Of a stretch of DNA of 64,000 nucleotides, positions 44,196 through 52,717 are shown piece by piece (the first letter of the stretch is position 1; each line of letters begins with the position of its first letter). The notes under the pieces are model-generated. The model worked only from the letters and a program-made list of their open reading frames with translations. It was not told the origin of the DNA and searched no databases. This stretch comes from Marinobacter nauticus (lineage in GTDB: Bacteria; Pseudomonadota; Gammaproteobacteria; Pseudomonadales; Oleiphilaceae): NCBI RefSeq assembly GCF_003634635.1, contig NZ_RBJB01000003.1:905127-969126 (forward strand), read 5' to 3'. The position numbers and the translations under genes are program-made.

Positions 44196-45491
44196 ATGGA
44201 CATCAAAAACGACCACCGTTACGCGATTAACCTGAACGTACGGGGCATCCAGCCCTCCGCCACCCTGCGCATCAACGAGCTCAGTAACCAGCTCCGTTCC
44301 GAAGGCAAGGACATCATCAAACTGGGGCTGGGGCAGTCGCCGTTCCCGGTACCGGATCGCGTGGTCGACGCCCTCAAGGAGCACGCCCACGAAAAAGATT
44401 ATCTGCCGGTCAAAGGTCTGAAGGGCCTGCGTGAAGCCATCGCCGGCTACATCAACCGCAGCGAGCGCATGCGCTGTACCTGGGAAGACGTGCTGATCGG
44501 CCCGGGCTCCAAAGAGCTGCTGTTCATGCTGCAGCTGGCCTACTACGGCGACCTGCTGATACCGCGCCCGAGCTGGGTGTCTTATGCGCCCCAGGCCCGT
44601 ATCATCGGCCGTTCGGTACACTGGCTGCCGACCCACGCCGAGAACAATTGGCAGCTGACCGCCGAGGAACTGGACATCATCTGCCGGGACGACCCGTCGC
44701 GCCCGCGAATCCTGATTCTCAACTACCCGTCCAACCCCACCGGATGCACCTACACCGACGATCAGCTGCTGGCCATCGCCAACGTGGCCCGCAAGTACAA
44801 ACTGATTCTGCTGTCGGACGAGATTTACGGGGAAGTACACTTTGAGGGCAAGCACAAGTCCATTGCCCGCTACTACCCGGAAGGCACCATCATCAGCACA
44901 GGCCTGTCCAAGTGGGCCGGCGCCGGCGGCTGGCGCCTGGGCACCTTTATCTTCCCGCCCGAGCTGAGGCCACTGCAGGACGCCATGGCGATCATCGCCA
45001 GCGAAACCTACACGGCGACCAGCGCCCCCATCCAGCACGCGGCCATTGCTGCTTTCAATGGTGGTGAGGATATTGAGGAATATCTGGTTCAGTCGCGCCG
45101 GGTGCTGAAAGTGGTGGGTGAATACATGCATCGCCGTCTGACCGACATGGGCGCGGTGGTTCAGAAGCCCGAAGGTGCGTTCTACCTGTTCCCGGACTTC
45201 TCCGGTTTCCGCGACCAATTGGCCCGCAAGGACATCAAGACTTCCCAGGCCTTCTGCACCGCCCTGCTGGAGAATACCGGCGTCGCGATCCTGCCCTCCA
45301 GTGATTTCGGCTTTGTACCGGACCACCTCGGCGCCCGTTTGGCATTTGTCGATTTCGACGGTACCGCGGCCCTGAACCTGGCCGGTGGCGATTACGCCGA
45401 TCAGGAACTGGATGACAGCTTTGTCCAGCAGGCCTGCCCAAAACTGGTGCTGGCCATGGATAAAATGGAGAAGTGGCTGAACAGCCTGTAA
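44196..45491 (+). CDS. PLP-dependent class I/II aminotransferase
   Basis: 431 residues from the ATG at 44196; an in-frame ATG at 44142 lies in the intergenic hairpin's wake and is less likely. Fold type I features: KLGLGQSPFPVPDRVV, KDYLPVKGLKGLREAIAGY, ILNYPSNPTGCTYTDDQL, LLSDEIYGEVHFEGKH and the PLP-lysine site STGLSKWAGAGGWRLG. Probably an aspartate-aminotransferase-like enzyme, but substrate cannot be fixed by eye. It is followed by the IMPase-family gene at 53 bases. Confidence 0.85.
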   Translation: MDIKNDHRYAINLNVRGIQPSATLRINELSNQLRSEGKDIIKLGLGQSPFPVPDRVVDALKEHAHEKDYLPVKGLKGLREAIAGYINRSERMRCTWEDVLIGPGSKELLFMLQLAYYGDLLIPRPSWVSYAPQARIIGRSVHWLPTHAENNWQLTAEELDIICRDDPSRPRILILNYPSNPTGCTYTDDQLLAIANVARKYKLILLSDEIYGEVHFEGKHKSIARYYPEGTIISTGLSKWAGAGGWRLGTFIFPPELRPLQDAMAIIASETYTATSAPIQHAAIAAFNGGEDIEEYLVQSRRVLKVVGEYMHRRLTDMGAVVQKPEGAFYLFPDFSGFRDQLARKDIKTSQAFCTALLENTGVAILPSSDFGFVPDHLGARLAFVDFDGTAALNLAGGDYADQELDDSFVQQACPKLVLAMDKMEKWLNSL

Positions 45492-45543
45492 ACCTGCCGT
45501 GCTAGACTGGCACCCTCACAGTTTCAAAAACCGCGGGGGTGCC

Positions 45544-46368
45544 ATGTCTGACTCAGTTTCTCTCCAGGAAATCACCGATTTCACCGAAGCCCTGGCCCGC
45601 GAAGCCGGCGAATTGATCCGCCACGAGCGGGAAGAAAACACCCTGCGCACCGACTACAAACACCAGACCGAACTGGTCACCCACGCCGACGTGATGGCCG
45701 ACGAATTCATCACCGGCACCATCCGCGAACGCTTCCCCCACCACCGCATCCTCTCTGAGGAAACCATGCCGGATCTGTCCCAGGCGGAAGAGCTGGAAAC
45801 GCCATTGTGGATAGTCGACCCCATCGACGGCACGGTGAACTACGCTTACGGCCATCCGCAGGTTGCGGTGTCCATCGCCTACGCCGAGAAGGGCAAAGTG
45901 CGGGTGGGCGTTGTGCACGCGCCGTTTCCCGGCGAAACCTTCCGGGCCACCGAGAGCGAAGGCGCAACCCTGAACAACCAACCTATCCGCCACAGCGGCG
46001 CGACCAATCCCAGACAATCGCTGTTCGCCACCGGTTTTCCGTACACCAAGGACAACCTGGAACCGCTGGTACGCCGCCTGGACGCCATGATTCACCAGTG
46101 CCGCGACCTGCGCCGGATCGGCTCCGCCGCTCTGGACATCTGCTGGGTGGCCTGTGGCCGGCTGGACATCTACTACGAAAACGTCAGCCCCTGGGACTTC
46201 GCCGCCGCCCGTCTGATCGCAAAAGAAGCTGGCGCTACGGTAGGCCATTTCGGGGAAGTTCCGGAGGGCTATCCGGCGGATCTCTATGGGCGGGATATTC
46301 TCATCTCGGCGCCGGCCGTGTGGGCGCCAGTGCGCTCAATTCTGCGGACTGCTTCGGGTTACGACTGA
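45544..46368 (+). CDS. Inositol monophosphatase-family phosphatase
   Basis: 274 residues, start at 45544 after GGGGGTG. The metal and phosphate motifs are seen: ILSEETMP (first Glu), WIVDPIDGTVNYAYGHP (the DPxDGTxN metal site) and NVSPWDFAAARLIAKEAGA (WDxAA). Members cleave inositol phosphate, fructose-1,6-bisphosphate or 3'-phosphoadenosine nucleotides, with Mg2+; the exact substrate is not deducible. It follows an aminotransferase gene and is convergent with slmA, with a composite palindrome between. Confidence 0.86.
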   Translation: MSDSVSLQEITDFTEALAREAGELIRHEREENTLRTDYKHQTELVTHADVMADEFITGTIRERFPHHRILSEETMPDLSQAEELETPLWIVDPIDGTVNYAYGHPQVAVSIAYAEKGKVRVGVVHAPFPGETFRATESEGATLNNQPIRHSGATNPRQSLFATGFPYTKDNLEPLVRRLDAMIHQCRDLRRIGSAALDICWVACGRLDIYYENVSPWDFAAARLIAKEAGATVGHFGEVPEGYPADLYGRDILISAPAVWAPVRSILRTASGYD

Positions 46369-46398
46369 GTTTTATCGACATTTCACCGAGGCACGATC

Positions 46399-46508
46399 GG
46401 CACTGGCTGGAAGCCCTTTCCCGAAATTTCGGAGGCCATGGATGGCCGGAGAGAAGCGCACAGGGATGTGCTTGTAGCGGTTTCGGGAAAGGGCTTCCAG
46501 CCAGTGCC
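46399..46508. repeat. Composite palindrome with perfect 28-bp arms (copy 1)
   Basis: Perfect inverted arms 46399-46426 and 46481-46508. Inside are a hairpin GGCCAT-GG-ATGGCC and a second one GCACA-GGGA-TGTGC. It lies between the 3' ends of the IMPase-family gene and slmA. The interior closely matches the reverse complement of the second element (63599-63708), although the arms differ in sequence. Confidence 0.85.
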
Positions 46509-46552
46509 ATTCTCCAAAACCATCAGGCTAGGGGTACACCACCTCCCAACCT

Positions 46553-47140
46553 TTATCCCCAGACCGCTTCGGACACCAGCCCCCAGGCCTCGTCGAAATC
46601 ACTCGTCGGCAAGCGCGAAAACGAAGACCGTACAAAGCGCTGAATCCGGCCTTCCACGAACACCATGACAAAGTCCGCACCACGGGCAGCCGTGGTTCTG
46701 GGCCGCAGTCCCTGGCGGATTTCGCCTTCTTTCAGGGTCTGGCGAATCTGGGTTTCCAGCCGTTCAAAGAACTGGGATGCCCGCTTTCTCAGCGATTCAT
46801 CCTCCCCCATCAGCGCATCGCCAGTCAGCACGCAACACAAGCCCGGATTACGCTCGGCAAACACCAGCACCAGATGCGACAGCTGCTGCAGGCGCACGCG
46901 CACATCCTCCTGTTCCTGCAGAATCACCTGGCAACGGGAAAAAACCGCCTCCTCGGCAAATTCGATCAGCGCCTCAAACATTTTGCGCTTGCTGGGAAAA
47001 TGCCGGTACAGGGCCGCTTCGGTAACGCCCACGGTTTTGGCCAGGCCGGCCGTGGTGATTCGGGCACCGGGATCGCTTTGCAACAGCTCGACTAGCGCCT
47101 GGAGAATAGACTCCCGGCGACTGGGTTTCTGGTTGGTCAT
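46553..47140 (-). CDS. slmA: Nucleoid occlusion factor SlmA (TetR family)
   Basis: 195 residues. An N-terminal TetR helix-turn-helix (ITTAGLAKTVGVTEAALYRHFPSK, partly quoted) is followed by MFEALIEFAEEAVFSRC, VFAERNPGLCCVLTGDAL and RIQRFVRSSF, the SlmA-typical body. SlmA binds specific chromosomal sites and blocks FtsZ ring formation over the nucleoid. The thiamine genes follow on the same strand but upstream in transcription order; they probably have their own promoter. Confidence 0.86.
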   Translation of the reverse strand: MTNQKPSRRESILQALVELLQSDPGARITTAGLAKTVGVTEAALYRHFPSKRKMFEALIEFAEEAVFSRCQVILQEQEDVRVRLQQLSHLVLVFAERNPGLCCVLTGDALMGEDESLRKRASQFFERLETQIRQTLKEGEIRQGLRPRTTAARGADFVMVFVEGRIQRFVRSSFSRLPTSDFDEAWGLVSEAVWG

Positions 47141-47184
47141 GACAGGACTACAGCGCTCTGAAATTCTGGTTTTGGTTTTATATG

Positions 47185-47204
47185 CCCTCCCCGGCGAGGG
47201 AGGG
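47185..47204. terminator. Hairpin after thiG
   Basis: CCCTCCC (47185-47191) pairs with GGGAGGG (47198-47204), just past the thiG stop on the minus strand. No strong U-tract; possible terminator before slmA. Confidence 0.4.
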
Positions 47205-47209
47205 ACTTT

Positions 47210-48019
47210 TCAGAAAAAAGTGCCGTCGATCGGTGACGAGGCACTGGCATACAGTTTCTTGGGCATACGGCCGGCGAGGTAGGCTTCACGGCCGGATTCG
47301 ATGGCCAGGCGCATGGCATTGGCCATTCTGATCGGGTCTTTGGCCTGGGCGATCGCGGTGTTCATCAGCACGCCGTCACAGCCCAGCTCCATGGCAATGG
47401 TAGCGTCCGAGGCCGTACCAACACCCGCATCCACCAACACCGGCACCTTGGCGTTCTCGACAATCAGCCGGATGTTGTAGCGGTTCTGGATACCCAGGCC
47501 GGAGCCAATCGGCGCCCCCAGAGGCATGATGGCCACGCAGCCCATTTCTTCCAGGCGCATGGCCAGGAGAGGGTCGTCCGAGCAGTACACCATCACCTTG
47601 AAGCCATCCTTGATCAGCTCTTCAGCCGCGATCAGGGTTTCCGGCATGTTGGGGTACAGGGTTTTATGTTCGCCCAGCACTTCCAGTTTGACCAGATCGT
47701 GGCCATCCAGCAGTTCCCGGGCCAGCTTGCAGGTGCGGACCGCATCTTTGGCGGTGTAGCAGCCGGCAGTATTGGGCAGGATGGTGTAGCTTTCCGGGGA
47801 AATCACGTCCAGCAGATTGGGTTCATCCGGGTTCTGGCCCAGGTTGGTACGGCGTACGGCCACAGTCACGATCTCGGCACCACTGGCCTCGATAGCATGG
47901 CCGGTTTCCATCAGGTCGTGGTATTTGCCAGTGCCCACCAACAAGCGGGACTGGTACACCTTGCCGGCGATTTCCAGGGGTTTGTCTTCGGGGAGCTGAA
48001 TCTCTGGTGTCTCTGTCAT
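47210..48019 (-). CDS. thiG: Thiazole synthase ThiG
   Basis: 269 residues. ThiG motifs are clear: [72 protein letters not shown] and [22 protein letters not shown] (partly quoted). The enzyme joins 1-deoxyxylulose-5-phosphate, dehydroglycine and ThiS thiocarboxylate to make the thiazole of thiamine. It lies 59 bases downstream of thiS in the same transcript direction. Confidence 0.93.
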   Translation of the reverse strand: MTETPEIQLPEDKPLEIAGKVYQSRLLVGTGKYHDLMETGHAIEASGAEIVTVAVRRTNLGQNPDEPNLLDVISPESYTILPNTAGCYTAKDAVRTCKLARELLDGHDLVKLEVLGEHKTLYPNMPETLIAAEELIKDGFKVMVYCSDDPLLAMRLEEMGCVAIMPLGAPIGSGLGIQNRYNIRLIVENAKVPVLVDAGVGTASDATIAMELGCDGVLMNTAIAQAKDPIRMANAMRLAIESGREAYLAGRMPKKLYASASSPIDGTFF

Positions 48020-48078
48020 AACCTGCCTGAGTTATCTGGATAAAGTAAGAGCGGGAACCGCCTGGCTCTGATGAGGTA

Positions 48079-48279
48079 TCAACCACCACCGATGGCGTGG
48101 ACCACTTCCACCCGGTCACCTTCATTCAGGGTGAACTGCGGGTGCTGGCTGCGGGGCACAATGTCTTCGTTGACCTCCACCGCCAGGCGTTTCCCGGTCA
48201 GGGTGAGTTGTTCTATCAGGGCGGCAATGGTCGCTCCGCTCGGGAGTTCCATCGCCTCGCCATTCACCTGTACCAACAT
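48079..48279 (-). CDS. thiS: Sulfur carrier protein ThiS
   Basis: 66 residues from the ATG at 48279, chosen because GGAGG lies 11 bases before it; upstream in-frame codons are too close to the site or lie in the DUF423 gene. The protein shows VNGEAMELPSGATIAALIEQL and ends in AIGGG, the Gly-Gly tail that is adenylated and thiocarboxylated to carry sulfur to ThiG. The paired position before thiG supports the call. Confidence 0.85.
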   Translation of the reverse strand: MLVQVNGEAMELPSGATIAALIEQLTLTGKRLAVEVNEDIVPRSQHPQFTLNEGDRVEVVHAIGGG

Positions 48280-48296
48280 GGTTACCATTGCCTCCG

Positions 48297-48695
48297 TTAC
48301 TTCTTCAGGGCTGCGACAATCAGCAACACCCAGCCCACCATAAAGCAGACGCCGCCCACCGGTGTCACCGGGCCCAGCCAATGGATTCCTGTCAGAACCA
48401 GCAGGTAGAGACTGCCACTGAACAACATCATGCCGGCAAGCCAGAATCCACAGGCCAGGGTCAGCAGGTTCCCCGACATGCCAAGCGCCGGCATCAGGCT
48501 CACGGCCACCAAAGCCAGGGCATGGTACATCTGGTAGCTGACAGCCGTCTGGAACACCTCAAGGCCGCGTTCAGACACCACATGGCGCAGGCCATGAGCA
48601 CCGAAAGCGCCAGCCATAACGGCCAGCAGGCCGGCGACGGCGCCGGCGACAAGTGCCCAGCGTACAATCCGGGTTCCGGGGTCAGCCGCAGTCAC
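48297..48695 (-). CDS. DUF423 small membrane protein (YgdD-like)
   Basis: 132 residues from a GTG start. Four hydrophobic segments with the DUF423 signature AGAFGAHGLRHVVSE, QTAVSYQMYHALALVAV and FSGSLYLLVLTG. Function is unknown. The start lies inside the 3' end of apaH (14-base overlap), so the genes are translationally coupled, and thiS follows at a short gap. Confidence 0.82.
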   Translation of the reverse strand: MTAADPGTRIVRWALVAGAVAGLLAVMAGAFGAHGLRHVVSERGLEVFQTAVSYQMYHALALVAVSLMPALGMSGNLLTLACGFWLAGMMLFSGSLYLLVLTGIHWLGPVTPVGGVCFMVGWVLLIVAALKK

Positions 48696-49485
48696 AGTGG
48701 ATTTTCTCTCCGGTATCGAGATTCATCATGGTCAGGGCGCCGCCCCATACACACCCGGTGTCCAGCCCGATAAACCGGTCGCTGCCGGTGTTGCCTTCCA
48801 GCGCAGCCCAGTGGCCAAACACCACTTTCACATCGTCCTGACGGGGATAGGTAAACCAGGGGGCATAGCCCTCAGGCGCCTGATCGGCCGACTCTTTGGT
48901 AGCCAGTTCCAAGCGGCCGTCGCTGGCAATAAAACGCATGCGGGTAAAATAATTGGTAATCACTCGCCAGCGATCCATACCGGTGAGGGTATCACACCAG
49001 GCTTCAGGCTGATTGCCATACATTTGGCTGAAATATTCGCCCGCCTGGTCGTCCCGGATCACGGCTTCCACTTCCCGGGCACAGGCCACGGCCTGCTCCA
49101 CACTCCAGATGTGCGGCAGGCCGGCATGGGCCATCACCAGGTTTCGGCCGGCGTCGTGCACGCACAGATGCTGCTGGCGCAGCCACTGGATCAGCCGGTC
49201 GTGATCCGGTGCGTCCAGAATGTCATGCAACGTATCCTTGCGCTTCGGGCTGTGGCCGCCAAGCGCGACCGCCAGCAGATGCAGGTCGTGGTTGCCCAGT
49301 ACCACGACGGCGGCATCGCCCAGGCTTTCGATGTAGCGCAAGGTTTCCAGTGATGACGGGCCGCGGTTAATCAGATCACCGGCCACCCAGAGCCGGTCAC
49401 GGGACGGCGAAAAATCGACTTTCGCCAGCACATCCCGCAGGCGATCGTAGCAACCCTGAATATCGCCGATGGCGTAGTCAGTCAT
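48682..49485 (-). CDS. apaH: Diadenosine tetraphosphatase ApaH
   Basis: 267 residues from the ATG at 49485 (GTG at 49488 also in frame). Metallophosphatase motifs: [32 protein letters not shown] and [13 protein letters not shown]. It hydrolyses Ap4A to two ADP and also decaps nucleoside-capped RNA in E. coli. Its start overlaps the end of rsmA, in the conserved surA-pdxA-rsmA-apaH order. Confidence 0.93.
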   Translation of the reverse strand: MTDYAIGDIQGCYDRLRDVLAKVDFSPSRDRLWVAGDLINRGPSSLETLRYIESLGDAAVVVLGNHDLHLLAVALGGHSPKRKDTLHDILDAPDHDRLIQWLRQQHLCVHDAGRNLVMAHAGLPHIWSVEQAVACAREVEAVIRDDQAGEYFSQMYGNQPEAWCDTLTGMDRWRVITNYFTRMRFIASDGRLELATKESADQAPEGYAPWFTYPRQDDVKVVFGHWAALEGNTGSDRFIGLDTGCVWGGALTMMNLDTGEKIHCDCG

Positions 49486-50308
49486 CACTTACCTCGTTGT
49501 CGTCTGCCTGCAGCTTACCAGTGTCTGCCAGCAAATCCGCGATCCTGACATAGTCGGCCAGGCCCAGGTTTTCCGGGCGCAGGCCATCGTTGATTCCGAG
49601 GGACTGCAGCTGTTCTACGGTAACCATGGCCGCCAGCGCCTTGCGCAGGGTTTTTCGGCGGGCATTGAACGCGGTGCGTACCACTGCCTGCAGCGTTTTC
49701 AGGTCTTTCGCGGGGTACGGCAGTTCCTTGTGGGGCACCAGGCGGACAATGGCGGAGTCCACTTTCGGGGCCGGGCGGAAGGCGCCAGGGCCTACTTCGA
49801 ACAGCGGCTGCACCTTGCAGAAATACTGGGCCATGATACCCAGGCGGCCGTAATTGTTGTCGCCCGGTACCGCCGCCAGCCGCTGCACCACCTCCTTCTG
49901 CAACATGAAGTGCATGTCCTGCACCACACCGCTCTGGGACAGCAGATGAAAGATCAGCGGGGTGGAGATGTTGTAAGGCAGGTTGCCGACAATGCGCAAA
50001 GGCCGGTCACTCACCAACTGGCTGAAATCGAAACTGAGGGCATCGGCCTCGTGAATCCGGAATTCCGGGTAGTTGAAGAACTTGGTGCGCAGCACCGGAA
50101 TCAGGTCCCGGTCCAATTCCACCACCTGCAAACGGGGATTGATGGCAAGGATTTCTTCGGTAATAGCCCCCAGACCGGGGCCGATTTCAACAATCGAGTC
50201 TTTCGGCTTGGGATTGATCGCGCGCACGATGCGTTCTATCACACCGGGATCATGCAGGAAGTTCTGGCCAAACCGTTTACGGGCCTGGTGCCCGTGTTTG
50301 TTGCTCAT
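49478..50308 (-). CDS. rsmA: 16S rRNA dimethyladenosine transferase RsmA (KsgA)
   Basis: 276 residues. Seen: [19 protein letters not shown], the SAM site [16 protein letters not shown] and the catalytic [15 protein letters not shown]. It dimethylates two adjacent adenines near the 3' end of 16S rRNA, a late 30S quality step. Its start overlaps the pdxA stop by four bases, so the two are coupled. Confidence 0.95.
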   Translation of the reverse strand: MSNKHGHQARKRFGQNFLHDPGVIERIVRAINPKPKDSIVEIGPGLGAITEEILAINPRLQVVELDRDLIPVLRTKFFNYPEFRIHEADALSFDFSQLVSDRPLRIVGNLPYNISTPLIFHLLSQSGVVQDMHFMLQKEVVQRLAAVPGDNNYGRLGIMAQYFCKVQPLFEVGPGAFRPAPKVDSAIVRLVPHKELPYPAKDLKTLQAVVRTAFNARRKTLRKALAAMVTVEQLQSLGINDGLRPENLGLADYVRIADLLADTGKLQADDNEVSDD

Positions 50309-51315
50309 GAGAGTTCTCCGGCCCCTGTGGCTTTACGGCACTGGGCCATCTGCTCGCCCACACGGATAGCGGTATGCAGGCTGCCCGCATCGGCCTTGCC
50401 CGTGCCAGCCAGATCCAGGGCAGTGCCATGGTCAACCGAGGTACGGACAATGGGCAAGCCCAGGGTGATATTAACGGCCCGGCCAAAGCCCTGGAATTTC
50501 AGTACCGGCAGGCCCTGATCGTGATACATGGCCAATACCGCATCGGCATTGTCGAGCCAGTGCGGGGTGAACAGGGTGTCCGCCGGCAACGGCCCGGTCA
50601 GTTGAATTCCCTCGGCCCGCAGCTGTTCGAGGGTAGGCTCAATCACCTCAATTTCTTCCCGCCCCAGATGGCCCCCTTCACCGGCGTGGGGATTCAGGCC
50701 AGCCACCAGAATGCGCGGCTGATCAATACCAAAAAAGGCTTTCAGGTCCGCATTCAGAATGCGCGTCACCTGAATCAGCCGGTCCGGTGTAATGGCCGCA
50801 GAAACGTCTTTCAGGGGTAAGTGGGTGGTTACCAATGCCACCCGGAGTTCTTCCGTGGCCAGCATCATCACCACCCGTTCCACGCCACACAGCTCCTGCA
50901 GGAATTCGGTATGGCCACTGAAGACGATGCCGGCTTCGTTAATAACGCCCTTGTGCACAGGCGCGGTCACCATGCCGTCGAAATCGCCATTCAGGCAACC
51001 CCGGGCGGCGATGGTCAGGGTGTCCAGCACGTACTGACTGTTACCCTTATCAAGCCGGCCGGCCACCGTGGAACCACAACCTTCAACATGTCGTACCGAT
51101 AAATGACCCGCCCGGGTTGCTGCCGCTACACCTGGCTGCCAGTCATGCAGCTCAATCTGGAGCCCGAGCTGGCTGGCCCTGTCTCGTAGCAGTTCGCGGC
51201 TGGCAATCACCACCAGGCCGGCGTCCCGGCTCCCGGTTGCCAGTTGCAGGCACAGTTCCGGGCCGATGCCGGCCGGTTCGCCGGCAGTGAGTGCCAGGAT
51301 CACCGGTGTGCTCAT
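50305..51315 (-). CDS. pdxA: 4-hydroxythreonine-4-phosphate dehydrogenase PdxA
   Basis: 336 residues. PdxA motifs: [55 protein letters not shown] and [16 protein letters not shown], with metal-binding His residues. The NAD-dependent enzyme is part of pyridoxal-phosphate synthesis by the DXP-dependent route. It overlaps the surA stop by four bases and is overlapped in turn by rsmA. Confidence 0.94.
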   Translation of the reverse strand: MSTPVILALTAGEPAGIGPELCLQLATGSRDAGLVVIASRELLRDRASQLGLQIELHDWQPGVAAATRAGHLSVRHVEGCGSTVAGRLDKGNSQYVLDTLTIAARGCLNGDFDGMVTAPVHKGVINEAGIVFSGHTEFLQELCGVERVVMMLATEELRVALVTTHLPLKDVSAAITPDRLIQVTRILNADLKAFFGIDQPRILVAGLNPHAGEGGHLGREEIEVIEPTLEQLRAEGIQLTGPLPADTLFTPHWLDNADAVLAMYHDQGLPVLKFQGFGRAVNITLGLPIVRTSVDHGTALDLAGTGKADAGSLHTAIRVGEQMAQCRKATGAGELS

Positions 51316-52655
51316 GACGGGTTTGCTTCCTCGCTCTCCGGGTTCATATCGGCATATTCACCCTTGAACTCAACAAAGGCTTCGTCCCGAATCTCACGCA
51401 GCCAGTTCTGCAATTCCAGCTCGAATTTCCGCATATAGATGGCCTGACGAGCCTGGGACTCGCGATTCTGTTCGGTCACGTCCTGGCGCCGGCGCTCCTC
51501 CACCTGCAGGATGTGCCAGCCAAACTGGGACCGGAAAGGCCCGAAATATTCGCCCACCTGCGCCTGATTCATGGCTTCTTCAAAAGCGGGCACCATCTGG
51601 CCCGGGCTTACCCAGCCCAGATTACCGCCGTCCGAGCCGGAGACCGGATCGTCCGAGCGTTCACGGGCCAGATCGGCAAAGTCGGCGCCATCCTGCAACT
51701 GCTGGTAGATCTCGCGAATGCGCTGCTCCGCCTGCACATCGGTCACCGCTTCGGAAGGCCGTACCAAGATATGCCGGACCCGGTGCTGCTGGATAAATTG
51801 CTGCTGCTCACCTCCGCGCTTGTCCATCACCATCACCAGATGAAAACCACTGTTGTTTTCCAGCACCTGCGAAGGCTCACCAACTTCCAGATCCGGTACC
51901 ACCGGCGCGACCAGTGAGGGCAACTGGCTTTCAGATCGCCAGCCCATGTCGCCCCCTTCCAGAGCGTTGCTGGCATCGGATTCGGCAACCGCTACTTCCC
52001 GGAAGTCCCGACCATTGGCAATCTGCTGGCGCAAAGCCCGTGCTGTCTCCCGGGCCTCATCCACCGACGCTTCGCTGGCCGGGTCGTCAACTTCGATAAA
52101 GATATAGGCCAGACGGTATTCGGCATCGGTACTGCCGTTGGCTTGCTGGGCCTGGAGATAATTTTCCACTTCCCGGTCGGTAACGCGCACCCGGTTACCT
52201 ACGCGACGCTGCTGCACCCGGCTGGTCAGCATTTCATTGCGGATCTGCTCCCGGGCCTGCTGATAGGTCACCCCTTCTTCCGCCAGCTGGCCTTCGAATT
52301 CGGCCAGGGTCATGCCGTTGCTGCGGGCAATATTGGCCAGGGTCTCGTTCAGCTCGTTGTCGCTGATGCGCATGCCCATCTGGTCGGCCATTTGCAGCTG
52401 CAGGGATTCCTGAATCAGTTGGTCCAGTACCCGCTGCTCAAGCAGCTCCCGGGGCGGCAGGCCTGTGCCCTGCGCGCTCAGGCGACCGACAATGGTATTG
52501 ATACGGGCATCCAGTTCACTCTGCAGGATCACCTCGTCATCCACGATCGCAACTACACGGTCCAGCAGTTTTCGTTCGGCCTGAGCAGTCACTGACAGCA
52601 CCACCATGGCCAGTGTCAGCAGAATTGTCAGTCCGTGGCGGACAGTCGCCTTCAT
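51312..52655 (-). CDS. surA: Periplasmic chaperone and peptidyl-prolyl isomerase SurA
   Basis: 447 residues from the ATG at 52655, preceded by AGAGGTG and opening a signal peptide ([18 protein letters not shown]). After the N-terminal chaperone part ([24 protein letters not shown], here [18 protein letters not shown]) come two parvulin domains, with [17 protein letters not shown] and [20 protein letters not shown], and a short C-terminal helix. SurA escorts outer-membrane proteins, including LptD encoded just upstream, to the BAM complex. Confidence 0.94.
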   Translation of the reverse strand: MKATVRHGLTILLTLAMVVLSVTAQAERKLLDRVVAIVDDEVILQSELDARINTIVGRLSAQGTGLPPRELLEQRVLDQLIQESLQLQMADQMGMRISDNELNETLANIARSNGMTLAEFEGQLAEEGVTYQQAREQIRNEMLTSRVQQRRVGNRVRVTDREVENYLQAQQANGSTDAEYRLAYIFIEVDDPASEASVDEARETARALRQQIANGRDFREVAVAESDASNALEGGDMGWRSESQLPSLVAPVVPDLEVGEPSQVLENNSGFHLVMVMDKRGGEQQQFIQQHRVRHILVRPSEAVTDVQAEQRIREIYQQLQDGADFADLARERSDDPVSGSDGGNLGWVSPGQMVPAFEEAMNQAQVGEYFGPFRSQFGWHILQVEERRRQDVTEQNRESQARQAIYMRKFELELQNWLREIRDEAFVEFKGEYADMNPESEEANPS

Positions 52656-52717
52656 AATCACCTCTTGGTTTGTAAAATCGTGATCGCAGCCGGGTCGGCC
52701 TGCAGATTCGGGTTCGT

